Source: Verrucomicrobiota bacterium (GTDB lineage: Bacteria; Verrucomicrobiota; Verrucomicrobiia; Limisphaerales; JADLHS01). Taken from it: a stretch of DNA of 64,000 nucleotides. Under the pieces are notes generated by a model. The model had not been told where the DNA came from. It saw nothing but the letters and a program-made list of their open reading frames with translations, and searched no databases. Positions within the stretch are counted from its first letter, which is position 1, and the number at the start of each line of letters is the position of its first letter. Location: assembly GCA_029573725.1 (NCBI GenBank), contig JAKQDQ010000093.1, positions 62,001 to 126,000 of the forward strand, read 5' to 3'. Made by a program: the position numbers and the translations under genes. Positions 8,494-17,003 of this stretch are shown here, piece after piece.

Positions 8494-9756
8494 TTGAAGT
8501 CGGCGACGGATTTTCTAAACAAGCACTTGGTGCCGACGTTGACGGTGTTGAGTGAAAACACCTATCTGTCCGCCATTCGCGCCGGCATGGTGTCGGTGGT
8601 GCCGCTGACCATCATCGGCGGTTTGTTCATGGTGCTGGCCGAATTTCCCGTGGCCGCCTGGACGGAGTTCATTGCGCCCTGGCACCAACTGCTCGAATAC
8701 CCGTTCAAAGCCACGTTTGGCTTGCTGGCGGTGTTTGTCAGTTTTGCCATCGGTTATGACCTGGGCGCGCGGTTCAAACTGGACCCGCTGTCCAGCGCCT
8801 CCATCGCCACCCTGGTCTTTCTGCTGCTGCAACTGCATTTGGTGCCCGGCGAAGAACCGGTCATCGCGCTCAACACCGAGGGTCTGGGCTCAAACGGGTT
8901 GTTTACGGCCATCGTGGTGGCGTTGATTTGTGTGCGGGTGCAGAAATTCTTCACCGACCGCAACCTGGTGATCAAGCTCCCCGCCAGTGTGCCGGCGGTG
9001 GTCTATGAATCCTTTCTTTCCTTGATTCCGATGTGCGTGTTGGTGCTGGTGTTCTGGGGAATCCGGTTCGGCCTGGGCGTGGACATCAATCACCAGGTGC
9101 AACTGCTGTTCAAACCGCTGGTGTTCGCGTTGAACACGCTGCCCGGCATCCTGGTGTACGCCTTTTGTGTGACGTTGCTGTGGTCGGTGGGCATCAACGG
9201 CGACAATGCGATGGACGCCGTCGTGGCGCCGGTCTTTCTGGCGGGCTTGATGGCCAATGCCGAGGCCATGAACGCCGGACAGCCGTTGACCAACATTACC
9301 GCGCTCGGCTTCTTCACCACCTTCGTGAATGTCGGCGGCACCGGGGCAACCATTGCGCTGGCGCTGGTGATGATCAACTCCAAGGAGCCGGGCTTCCGCA
9401 AAGTCAGCCGGCTCTCGTTGCCGACGCAGATTTTCCAGATCAACGAGCCGATCTTCTTCGGCTTTCCCATCGTGTTGAACCCGATCTTCATGATGCCGTA
9501 CATCTTGAACGCGCTGATTCTCACCGCCAGCACCTATCTGCTGATGGATTGGGGAATCATCCAGAAACCATTCGTCAACGTACCCTGGACCACCCCGCCA
9601 ATCATCGGCCATTACCTGGTCTCCGGTGGCGACTGGCGGGCCGCGGTCTGGGGCGTGATCTCCATCGTCCTCGCCATGGCGATCTACTATCCCTTCGCCA
9701 AAGTCGCTGAGCGCCAACGGCTGAAAGCGGAAGCGGAAGGCAAAGCGCACGAGTAA
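8494..9756 (+). CDS. PTS sugar transporter EIIC, lactose/cellobiose family
   Basis: The membrane permease subunit of a phosphotransferase system, 420 residues. It starts with the family's usual N-terminus (FLNKHLVPTLTVLSENTYLSAIRAGM) and carries the conserved substrate-site loop INEPIFFGFPIVLNP (about residues 315-330). The family transports beta-disaccharides such as cellobiose, lactose and chitobiose. The start is a TTG at 8494, chosen because an unusually strong Shine-Dalgarno sequence (GGAAGGAGGG) ends 3 nt before it. No EIIA, EIIB, HPr or EI gene is adjacent. Divergence from a GH84 glucosaminidase gene suggests a chitobiose-like sugar, but the EIIC alone could also work as a facilitator or use distant partners. 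Confidence 0.92.
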   Translation: MKSATDFLNKHLVPTLTVLSENTYLSAIRAGMVSVVPLTIIGGLFMVLAEFPVAAWTEFIAPWHQLLEYPFKATFGLLAVFVSFAIGYDLGARFKLDPLSSASIATLVFLLLQLHLVPGEEPVIALNTEGLGSNGLFTAIVVALICVRVQKFFTDRNLVIKLPASVPAVVYESFLSLIPMCVLVLVFWGIRFGLGVDINHQVQLLFKPLVFALNTLPGILVYAFCVTLLWSVGINGDNAMDAVVAPVFLAGLMANAEAMNAGQPLTNITALGFFTTFVNVGGTGATIALALVMINSKEPGFRKVSRLSLPTQIFQINEPIFFGFPIVLNPIFMMPYILNALILTASTYLLMDWGIIQKPFVNVPWTTPPIIGHYLVSGGDWRAAVWGVISIVLAMAIYYPFAKVAERQRLKAEAEGKAHE

Positions 9757-9851
9757 CACCGCCCGGAACGGCCGGCAGCGAATCATCGCCCGCCCGGCCC
9801 GGACAACTCCATTTTTCCTGACATTCGATTGCAGGCTGCTACGGTGGGATT

Positions 9852-10844
9852 GTGACAAATTTACTTATCGCTGCGATCGGTGCAATCCTGGCCTCCAACC
9901 CGCCGGTGACAGTCAGCAATCTGATCCAAACCGCGACGGGCATTGCGGTGAGCGTGCCCGCCACCAATGACCCTGTGACCCAGGCCTTGTCGCGCCTGAT
10001 GCAGGAGGATGATGCCGCGCGCGCGGAAGTGGAAAAGTGGGTCGAGGATAATGAAAAGTTCGCCGCCCAAGGCGCGGGCCTGCCGCCGGCCGACATGCGT
10101 CGCCGCATACTGGCGCGTCTCGCGCCGGTGCGCGAGGGTTATGAGGCGTTGCTCCGGCAACACACCAACCGGGCGGACATCCGGATCGCCTACGCGAGCT
10201 ACCTGGGCGATCTCGGCGAGGAAATTCCGGCCATTGAACAACTGGAAAAGGCGCGGGCCCTCGATCCGCAGGACCCGGCCATCTGGAACAATCTCGCCAA
10301 TCTTTACGGTCACAACGGCGAAGTAACCAACGCGTTTGACTACTACACCAGGGCGATTGAACTCAATCCGCAGGAGCCGGTGTATTACCACAATTTCGGC
10401 ACCACGCTGTTCCTGTTTCGCAAGGACGCGCGGGAGCATTACCACATCAACGAACAGCAGGTCTTCGATCGGGCGCTCGCCCTGTACAGCAATGCGATGC
10501 GCCTGGATCCGCACGACTTCCAGCTCGCCGCCGACGTGGCGCAGACGTTCTATGGCATTCAACCGCCACGCGTGGACGACGCCCTGCGCGCCTGGACCAA
10601 CGCGTTCGCACTGGCCGGCAACGCGGAGGAACGTGAAGGCGTGCATCTGCATTTTGCCCGAATCAAGATCAAAGCCGGCCGCCTTGAGGAAGCGCAGTCC
10701 CATTTGAACCAGGTGACGGACACCAGTCACGAGGTGGTCAAAGGACGGTTGATCCGGATGCTGCAGCAGGCCCGTCCCGCCCCGCCGACCGCCACAAACG
10801 CCAGCCCGACCGGCCCCTCCCACGCTCCCACCAGCGCACCCTAG
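9852..10844 (+). CDS. exported TPR-repeat protein
   Basis: A 330-residue protein starting at GTG 9852, with a GGTGGGA ribosome-binding match just upstream. Residues 1-15 form a hydrophobic export signal or anchor (LLIAAIGAILAS). From about residue 110 there are tetratricopeptide repeats with recognisable consensus spacing (IEQLEKARALDPQDPAIWNNLANLY, then FDYYTRAIELNPQEPVYYHNFG, then further degenerate copies to about residue 290). The tail is proline-rich. TPR proteins hold protein complexes together; no partner is evident. It is followed 47 bp later by the SWIM-SNF2 helicase gene on the same strand, which may be cotranscribed but lacks an obvious functional link. Confidence 0.8.
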   Translation: MTNLLIAAIGAILASNPPVTVSNLIQTATGIAVSVPATNDPVTQALSRLMQEDDAARAEVEKWVEDNEKFAAQGAGLPPADMRRRILARLAPVREGYEALLRQHTNRADIRIAYASYLGDLGEEIPAIEQLEKARALDPQDPAIWNNLANLYGHNGEVTNAFDYYTRAIELNPQEPVYYHNFGTTLFLFRKDAREHYHINEQQVFDRALALYSNAMRLDPHDFQLAADVAQTFYGIQPPRVDDALRAWTNAFALAGNAEEREGVHLHFARIKIKAGRLEEAQSHLNQVTDTSHEVVKGRLIRMLQQARPAPPTATNASPTGPSHAPTSAP

Positions 10845-10891
10845 CCGCCGCCTTCGTCCACCTCCCACCCCGCATCCAGCGGCCCTTGCCC

Positions 10892-13800
10892 ATGCCCGTG
10901 GAACTGACCGAATCCTTGTTGCAAAAATGCGCCGGGTGGGACGTGGTCAAGCGCGCCCGCAGCTACGTGGCCGCGGGACAGGTCAGCCAATCCTCGTGGC
11001 AACCGCCACACCTCGAAGGGCTGGTGCAAAACCACGGCGTTGCGTACCGGGCCGGCCTGAAGATTGAAAGCGCGATTGATGTGGAAAACCTCTGTACGTG
11101 CCGCGAAGCGCGGGAGTGGGGCAAGATCTGCGCGCATAGCGTCGCGGTCGCCCTGCACTGGCTCGCCCCGCCAACACCAGCAACACGGACGCCCCAAACC
11201 CTCCCGAATCAACAGTCTCCTCCTGCCGGTCCGGACCGGGCAAAATCCAGTCGCAGCCTTCAGCGCGGCGCGAATGGTGATCCAGCCAAACTCTTCATCC
11301 TGTTTCCCCCAGACCTCGAGCCGGCGCTCGCCCGCGGCAAAATCATGCTGGTGTTCGAAGCGCAATGGGCGGACCGCCGCGCGCCGCTCAACGCATTACC
11401 CCGGGACCGTTCCTATGCCTTTCCGGCCGCGGACGCGCAGATCATTGACCGGTTGGAAGCTTGGACGGGCGGCGAAACTCCGGCCCTGTTGTCCCTTGAG
11501 CTCCGCGAGCTGGAAGCCCTGCTGCCGTTGCTGGTGGATCATCCCCGCCTCAGCCGCGGTCGGGATCAGGTGCTGCACGTGGCCGCGACGCCGTGCCGGA
11601 TCCCCCTGTGCGCGACGCTCGAAACCGACGGCGAAATTCGGATTGCAGCCGCGAACGCGGACTGGGCTGCAGGCGCCGACGGCGCACCCCGGATCGTGGG
11701 CAACTGGGTTTGGCGGCAGCCCACCTGGCAACCGCTCGGCCTGCCCGACAGTCTCCGCAACGTCACACGTGAATCCTGCCGGATTTCGCGCGCAGACGTG
11801 CCGCGCTTCCTGAGTCAGCATTGGCCGCAACTCCAGGCGGCGGGCGCGGTGGTGGCCAACTTTCAACCCACGGATTTTTCGCTCGACCCGCAAACGCCCC
11901 GGTTCGAGCTGGCGTTGCGCGGCGGCCTGGCGCAACTGCGCGCCACCCTGCGCTGCACCTACGGCACGCGCAGCCAGCCGCTCGGCCGGGCTCTCCCGAC
12001 GGAAGAACTCTGGTGGCCGGATCCGGACCACCCCAGACGCTACCTCGCCCGCGACCTGGCCGCCGAGCAGGCGGCCCAAGCCCGCCTGCAACGCAGCGGT
12101 TTCCAAGGTCCCGATGCGACGGACGAATGGCGGCTCGAAGGTCAGGATGCGGTGCTGAATTTTTTTGCGCGCGATTATCCGCACTGGCAGCACGAATGGC
12201 GCATCAGCCTGGACGAACACCTGACGCAACGCACCCTCCCGAACATTGAACGCATTGAGCCGCGTTTGGCAATTTCGTCCTCCGGGATGCAGTGGTTTGA
12301 CCTGGACCTGGCTTTTTCCAGCAGCGGCGGCACCAGCTTTTCGCCGGCGGAAATTCAACAATTGCTCCGCTCCGGCCGCAGTCACACCCGGCTCAAAAAC
12401 GGCAAATTCGCGGTCCTGGACACCGGCGCGGTCGAAGAACTCCAGGAAACATTGCTCGACTGCGCGCCGCAACAACACGCCCATGGCTATCGCATTCCGG
12501 CCCCGCAAGCGGGATTCCTGGAAGCCACCCTGCGGCAATATCCAACCTGGCAAGTGCAAGCGCCCGCCGCCTGGCGCGACCGTGCCGCCCGGCAATCAGG
12601 GGCGGCCATGCCGGCACCGCCGCCGCTGGGGCCGTTGGAGACGGTGCTCCGCCCCTACCAAAAACAGGGCGTGGCGTGGTTGCAGTTTCTGCGGCAAAAC
12701 CGCTTCGGCGGCATTCTGGCCGACGAAATGGGGCTGGGCAAAACCCTGCAGGCGCTGGCGCATCTGCAACTTTGCCGCCTGGAAAACCCGTTGCCGGCCG
12801 CCGGCCCGCGTCTGCCGCATTTGATTGTGTGCCCCACCAGTCTCGTTTTCAACTGGCTGGCCGAGGCCCGCAAGTTTGTGCCCGGCTTGCGCCTCCTCGC
12901 CCTGCACGGCCCGCAGCGCCATCGACAGTTCGAGCAGATTCCGGCCTGCGACCTGGTCGTGACCACCTATGCCCTGATCCGGCGCGACGCGGAGAAATAC
13001 CGCGGGCGGGAGTTCGACACGGTGATATTGGACGAGGCCCAACACATCAAAAACCGTCGCACCCAGAACGCGCAAGCGGTGAAGGCCATCCGGGCGGAGC
13101 ACCGGGTGGTGTTGACCGGCACGCCGCTGGAAAATTCCGTGCAGGATCTGTGGTCCATCTTCGACTTCCTGATGCCGGGCTACCTGGGTGGCGCCCGGGA
13201 TTTTCATGAGCGCTACGAAGTGCCCATCCTGAAGGCCAGGAGCACGGCCGCACAAACGCGCCTGGCGCGACGATTGCGGCCCTTTTTGCTCCGCCGCTTA
13301 AAGCGGGACGTCGCGCCGGACCTGCCGGCCAAATTGGAACAGGTGGCCTACTGCGAACTCACGACCGGCCAGCGCGCGGTCTATCAACAGGTTCTGACCG
13401 CCACGCGCCAGGAAGTGCTCACCGCCGCCGGCGCGGCGGATTTGCCCGCAAACCGCCTGCGGGTGTTGACGGCACTGCTACGGCTGCGCCAGATCTGTTG
13501 CGACCTGCGCCTGTTGCCGCAGACCCCGAACCCGCCGCCGCCGCCCTCGGGCAAGTTTGCCTTGTTCGCCGAGTTGGTGGAGCAAATCCTGGATGGCGGG
13601 CATCGGGCCCTGGTGTTCAGCCAGTTCGTGGAGATGTTACAGCTGTTGAAGGCGCATCTGGAGGCGGAGGGCATCGCCTATTGCTACCTCGACGGCACGA
13701 CGACGGAGCGCGCGCGGGTGGTGGAACAATTTCAGACGCAGCGCGACATCCCCCTGTTTCTTATCAGCCTGAAAGCCGGCGGCGTGGGCCTGAATCTGAC

Positions 13801-14053
13801 CGGCGCGGACACGGTGATTCATTTTGACCCGTGGTGGAATCCGGCGGTCGAGGATCAAGCCACCGATCGCGCGCATCGCCTCGGGCAACACCGGGTGGTG
13901 ACCAGTTACAAGCTCATTGCGCGGGATACCGTGGAGGAAAAAATCCTGCGGCTGCAACAGCGCAAGCGCGACCTGATTGCAGCGACGGTTGGCGGGGAGG
14001 CGGAGTTTGCCGCCACCTTGAGCTGGGAGGAAATCCAGGCGTTGCTGGCCTAG
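10892..14053 (+). CDS. SWIM zinc-finger SNF2-family DNA translocase
   Basis: A 1053-residue protein. Near residue 72 is a SWIM zinc finger of CxCx(n)CxH form (LCTC then ICAH), a DNA- or protein-binding module. The middle is a long beta-rich region typical of bacterial SNF2 proteins. The C-terminal 450 residues hold the two RecA-like lobes: Walker A DEMGLGKT near 610, the DEAQ box near 713, LTGTPLENS, and in the second lobe GGVGLNLTGADTVIHFDPWWNP and QATDRAHRLGQ. Such proteins are ATP-driven double-strand DNA translocases that act on protein-DNA complexes. An in-frame TTG lies six bases upstream; I prefer the ATG at 10892. It is not next to restriction or defence genes. Confidence 0.92.
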   Translation: MPVELTESLLQKCAGWDVVKRARSYVAAGQVSQSSWQPPHLEGLVQNHGVAYRAGLKIESAIDVENLCTCREAREWGKICAHSVAVALHWLAPPTPATRTPQTLPNQQSPPAGPDRAKSSRSLQRGANGDPAKLFILFPPDLEPALARGKIMLVFEAQWADRRAPLNALPRDRSYAFPAADAQIIDRLEAWTGGETPALLSLELRELEALLPLLVDHPRLSRGRDQVLHVAATPCRIPLCATLETDGEIRIAAANADWAAGADGAPRIVGNWVWRQPTWQPLGLPDSLRNVTRESCRISRADVPRFLSQHWPQLQAAGAVVANFQPTDFSLDPQTPRFELALRGGLAQLRATLRCTYGTRSQPLGRALPTEELWWPDPDHPRRYLARDLAAEQAAQARLQRSGFQGPDATDEWRLEGQDAVLNFFARDYPHWQHEWRISLDEHLTQRTLPNIERIEPRLAISSSGMQWFDLDLAFSSSGGTSFSPAEIQQLLRSGRSHTRLKNGKFAVLDTGAVEELQETLLDCAPQQHAHGYRIPAPQAGFLEATLRQYPTWQVQAPAAWRDRAARQSGAAMPAPPPLGPLETVLRPYQKQGVAWLQFLRQNRFGGILADEMGLGKTLQALAHLQLCRLENPLPAAGPRLPHLIVCPTSLVFNWLAEARKFVPGLRLLALHGPQRHRQFEQIPACDLVVTTYALIRRDAEKYRGREFDTVILDEAQHIKNRRTQNAQAVKAIRAEHRVVLTGTPLENSVQDLWSIFDFLMPGYLGGARDFHERYEVPILKARSTAAQTRLARRLRPFLLRRLKRDVAPDLPAKLEQVAYCELTTGQRAVYQQVLTATRQEVLTAAGAADLPANRLRVLTALLRLRQICCDLRLLPQTPNPPPPPSGKFALFAELVEQILDGGHRALVFSQFVEMLQLLKAHLEAEGIAYCYLDGTTTERARVVEQFQTQRDIPLFLISLKAGGVGLNLTGADTVIHFDPWWNPAVEDQATDRAHRLGQHRVVTSYKLIARDTVEEKILRLQQRKRDLIAATVGGEAEFAATLSWEEIQALLA

Positions 14054-14176
14054 CACGGCCCTTTCCGGAGACTGGGATTTCGCCCCCAAAAACCCGGAGA
14101 TAAAACTTGCCGACGGAAAATGGCAATGCTCTGCTGTGGACATTGAAATGCGCCGCCACATCCGCCCCCTAAACAT

Positions 14177-14989
14177 ATGAAAACCAAATTGCTGCTCCTG
14201 CTGGCCAGCGTCGGCCTGCTGCTGGCCTGGCCACCAACCGCCACCGCCGAGACGGGCGAAGTGAGCGAGGAAATGAAAGCCATTCTCACCAAGGTGCAAA
14301 CCAAGGTGAGGGCCGGAGACCGCGCCGAGGCCAACTTCACGGATGAATTGAAGGAACTCGACACCCTGCTGGAAAAACACAAAAACGAGAAAACGGATGA
14401 AGTCGCCCAAGTGTTGCTGATCAAATCCCAGTTATACTCGCAAATTTTCCACGACGAAAAGAAGGGTGAGGCGTATCTGGCACAATTGCTGAAGGAATTT
14501 CCGGACACCAAGCCGGCGGAGATGCTGCGCAAACAGGAGGCGGCCAAAAAAATTCGCGAGAGCCTGGTGGAAGGCGCGAAGTTCCCGGACTTTGAAGTGC
14601 AGGACCTGGACGGCAAACCTCTTTCCATCGCCGCGTACAAGGGCAAGGTGGTGCTGGTGGATTTTTGGGCGACCTGGTGCGGGCCGTGCGTGGCCGAACT
14701 GCCCAACGTCCTTAAAGCTTACGAGAAGCATCACGCCGCCGGTTTTGAGATCGTCGGCATCAGCCTGGACAGCGACCGCGCCAAGCTCGACAAGTTCATC
14801 AAAGATAAAAATATGCCGTGGCAGCAGTTCTTTGACGGACAGGGTTGGAACAACAAACTCTCCACAAAATACGGAGTGAACAGCATTCCCGCCACCTACC
14901 TCCTGGACGGCAACGGCATGATCCTCGCCAAGAACCTGCGCGGCGAAGCCCTCGAACAGGCTTTGGCCAAAGTATTGACCAAAAAATAA
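14177..14989 (+). CDS. TlpA/ResA-like periplasmic thioredoxin-fold protein
   Basis: A 270-residue exported protein with a Sec signal peptide ending near ATAEA at residue 25. A helical region (residues 26-130) with lysine-rich coiled segments precedes a TlpA-type thioredoxin domain from about residue 135. The active-site motif WCGPC gives redox cysteines C168 and C171, followed by the cis-proline segment NSIPATYLLD. TlpA-like proteins reduce disulfides in the periplasm, often for cytochrome or oxidase maturation. No such genes are adjacent. The architecture of a helical N-region plus thioredoxin domain is common in Bacteroidota and Verrucomicrobiota. ATG at 14177 is the only start before the signal peptide. 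Confidence 0.9.
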   Translation: MKTKLLLLLASVGLLLAWPPTATAETGEVSEEMKAILTKVQTKVRAGDRAEANFTDELKELDTLLEKHKNEKTDEVAQVLLIKSQLYSQIFHDEKKGEAYLAQLLKEFPDTKPAEMLRKQEAAKKIRESLVEGAKFPDFEVQDLDGKPLSIAAYKGKVVLVDFWATWCGPCVAELPNVLKAYEKHHAAGFEIVGISLDSDRAKLDKFIKDKNMPWQQFFDGQGWNNKLSTKYGVNSIPATYLLDGNGMILAKNLRGEALEQALAKVLTKK

Positions 14990-15077
14990 GTGAAACATTT
15001 TGTGCGGCGCAATCATCGTCCCGAGCCAGTGGCGCCGCGTTCATACCATTAACCAGCAACTCAAACTCCCTTCTCGC

Positions 15078-15689
15078 ATGAAAAAATCCCTTCTCGCTTT
15101 CACGTTAAGCCTTGCGGTCCTGGTGACCATTCAAGCCGCGGACGACGCCGGCTACAAACCCCTGTTTAACGGCAAGGATCTGTCCGGCTGGCAACTCCGC
15201 GATCCGAACGGGCATAACAGTTGGAAGGTCGAGAATGGCATTCTCAAGAACATCGTGAACCAGGGTGAACACGGCACGGATTTACTTACTGACCAGAAGT
15301 TCCAGAACTTTACCGTCAAATACGAATACCTCGTTCCGAACGATTCCAACAGCGGGTTCTATCTGCGGGGGCGCTACGAGATCCAAATCCTCGGCGACCA
15401 CGCGAGCGGAAAGCCCAGCAAAACCGGCAATGGCGCCCTCTACAACTTCAAGGCCCCGGACCAGTTCGTTTCCAAGCCGGGCGACCAATGGCAATCCGTG
15501 GAGGCCACGATCATCGGGAATCGCATCACGGTGACCCAAAACGGCATCAAGACCCACGACAACGTGGAGATTCACAAAGGCACGGGCGGCGAATTGGATC
15601 ACCATTACGATCAGCCGGGCCCGATCCTGTTGCAAGGCGACCACGGCACGGTGTGGTTTCGCAACCTGCGCATCAAGGAGCTGAAATAA
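15078..15689 (+). CDS. secreted DUF1080 (3-keto-disaccharide hydrolase-like) protein
   Basis: A 203-residue exported protein: signal peptide MKKSLLAFTLSLAVLVTIQA, then one DUF1080 beta-sandwich with its usual opening (FNGKDLSGWQL), SWKVENGILKN, FTVKYEYLVP, SGFYLRGRYEIQIL and a closing GPILLQGDHGTVWFRNLRI. The domain resembles the concanavalin/lectin glucanase fold; some members hydrolyse 3-keto-glycosides, others are of unknown activity. The open frame extends upstream to 15000, but the signal peptide fixes ATG 15078. It is convergent with the class V aminotransferase gene. Proteins of this family are numerous in Planctomycetes and Verrucomicrobia. Confidence 0.93.
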   Translation: MKKSLLAFTLSLAVLVTIQAADDAGYKPLFNGKDLSGWQLRDPNGHNSWKVENGILKNIVNQGEHGTDLLTDQKFQNFTVKYEYLVPNDSNSGFYLRGRYEIQILGDHASGKPSKTGNGALYNFKAPDQFVSKPGDQWQSVEATIIGNRITVTQNGIKTHDNVEIHKGTGGELDHHYDQPGPILLQGDHGTVWFRNLRIKELK

Positions 15690-15746
15690 TCCGCAGCGGC
15701 GGCCACGCCGTCCCGTCGTTCGGGGCGCCTGCGGGCTCCGGGCACA

Positions 15747-16898
15747 TTACAACTGCTCCAACACCCGGTGCAGTTCCGCATCGGTGTTGTAAAAGTGCGG
15801 GGAGAGCCGCAGGTAACGCTGTCCCTGCCGGTCGGCGCGCAACGAGGTGACGATGTGTGCCTGCTGCAGCCGCTGGTGACAGGCCGCCATGTCGGCACCC
15901 GGTTTGAAAAAGGTGACAATCCCGCTGGCGTTTTCAGGGGCGGCGTCGGCGTGCAAAACCACATATCCGCGGGCCTGCAGGGCGGGCACGAGCCAGGCGC
16001 GCTTGCGCAGCAGATCCGCCGCAATGTTCTCCACCCCCAGCTCCAACAGCAGGCGCAGCGCGGCATTCAATCCCACCAACCCGAGCAGATTCTGCGTGCC
16101 CGGCTCGAATTTTTTTGCGCCCGGATGAAATTCAATTTTCTCCTGCGTCACGAAGTTGGGACAACGCACATTGTGCCAGCCGTAAATCGGCGGATTGAGA
16201 TGCGGCTGCAGGTCCTGCTTCACAAACATCAAGCCGGCGCCGCACGGTCCGAGCAGCCACTTGTGCGCATCCGCCGCCAGCAAATCCACGGGCTGCACCG
16301 GCATGGGAAACGCCCCGACCGTCTGAATTCCATCCAGACAAAAAAGAATGTTGCGCTCCCGCAAGGCGGCGCCAATCGCCGCGTAATCCAGCCGGTAGCC
16401 ACTCACGAAATGACAACTGGCTAGGGCGACGAGCCGGGTCTGCTCATCCACCTGCCCCAGGACGTCCAGCGGGCGGATGGCCCCCAGCCCGCGGGTGTTG
16501 AGCAGCCGCACCTGGACCCCCTGCCCCGCCAGGGCCAGCCAGGGATAGACGTTGGAGGGATAATCATCCCAGTACACCAGCACATTGTCGCCCTTGCGAA
16601 ACTTCAATCCACTGGCAAACAAACTCAAGGCGAGCGAGGTCGGTCCGACCAGGGCCACCTCTTCCGGCGCGCAGCTCAGCAGCTGCGCCCCCAATGATCG
16701 TCCTTCCTCCACCACCTGCGGCCAGATGGCGGCCTCCTGATCGCCCGCTGCCGCATGCCACGCGTAGTCGGCAACCGCCTGGGCGACGCGTCGGGGCAGG
16801 GGGCAATCCCCCGCATGTCCGAGGAAAATTTTGTTTTTCACCACGGGAAACTCGTGCTGGCGCAACTCCTCATTATGCTGAAGTTCATCAATTTGCAT
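15747..16898 (-). CDS. class V aminotransferase (PLP-dependent)
   Basis: A 383-residue fold-type I PLP enzyme of the class V group (cysteine desulfurase / isopenicillin N epimerase-like). The Schiff-base lysine is K213 in AADAHKWLLGPCG, with the cofactor-contact residues D189 and Q192 in CLDGIQTVGAFPM. It lacks the catalytic cysteine loop expected of IscS/SufS-type desulfurases, so it is more likely an epimerase, lyase or aminotransferase of unknown substrate. No cofactor-synthesis or Fe-S genes are nearby. The ATG at 16898 is about 100 bp from the divergently transcribed pyrophosphatase gene, and a palindrome lies between them. Confidence 0.88.
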   Translation of the reverse strand: MQIDELQHNEELRQHEFPVVKNKIFLGHAGDCPLPRRVAQAVADYAWHAAAGDQEAAIWPQVVEEGRSLGAQLLSCAPEEVALVGPTSLALSLFASGLKFRKGDNVLVYWDDYPSNVYPWLALAGQGVQVRLLNTRGLGAIRPLDVLGQVDEQTRLVALASCHFVSGYRLDYAAIGAALRERNILFCLDGIQTVGAFPMPVQPVDLLAADAHKWLLGPCGAGLMFVKQDLQPHLNPPIYGWHNVRCPNFVTQEKIEFHPGAKKFEPGTQNLLGLVGLNAALRLLLELGVENIAADLLRKRAWLVPALQARGYVVLHADAAPENASGIVTFFKPGADMAACHQRLQQAHIVTSLRADRQGQRYLRLSPHFYNTDAELHRVLEQL

Positions 16899-16932
16899 TG
16901 CGGCAGGTTAGCGGCGGGGGAAAAGCGGAGCA

Positions 16933-16949
16933 ATAAACTAGCAGTTTAT
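16933..16949. promoter_or_regulatory. inverted repeat in divergent promoter region
   Basis: ATAAACTAGCAGTTTAT is a perfect 7-bp inverted repeat with a 3-bp centre, in the roughly 105 bp between the divergent aminotransferase and pyrophosphatase starts. Its size and AT-rich arms suit a dimeric repressor site or an overlapping promoter element, and it stands out in otherwise GC-rich DNA. The function is inferred from position only. Confidence 0.4.
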
Positions 16950-17003
16950 GATAAAAAATGCGTTGGCATTGACGGGCAACTCTCACATATTCACCGCGCT
17001 AAT

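Noticed and set aside
15747-16898. calling the class V aminotransferase a cysteine desulfurase
   Set aside because: The mobile-loop cysteine and any Fe-S assembly neighbours are absent, so the substrate is left open.
16755-17003. 83-codon N-terminal extension of the pyrophosphatase
   Set aside because: It overlaps the divergent aminotransferase gene and the intergenic palindrome; the ATG at 17004 fits the family.
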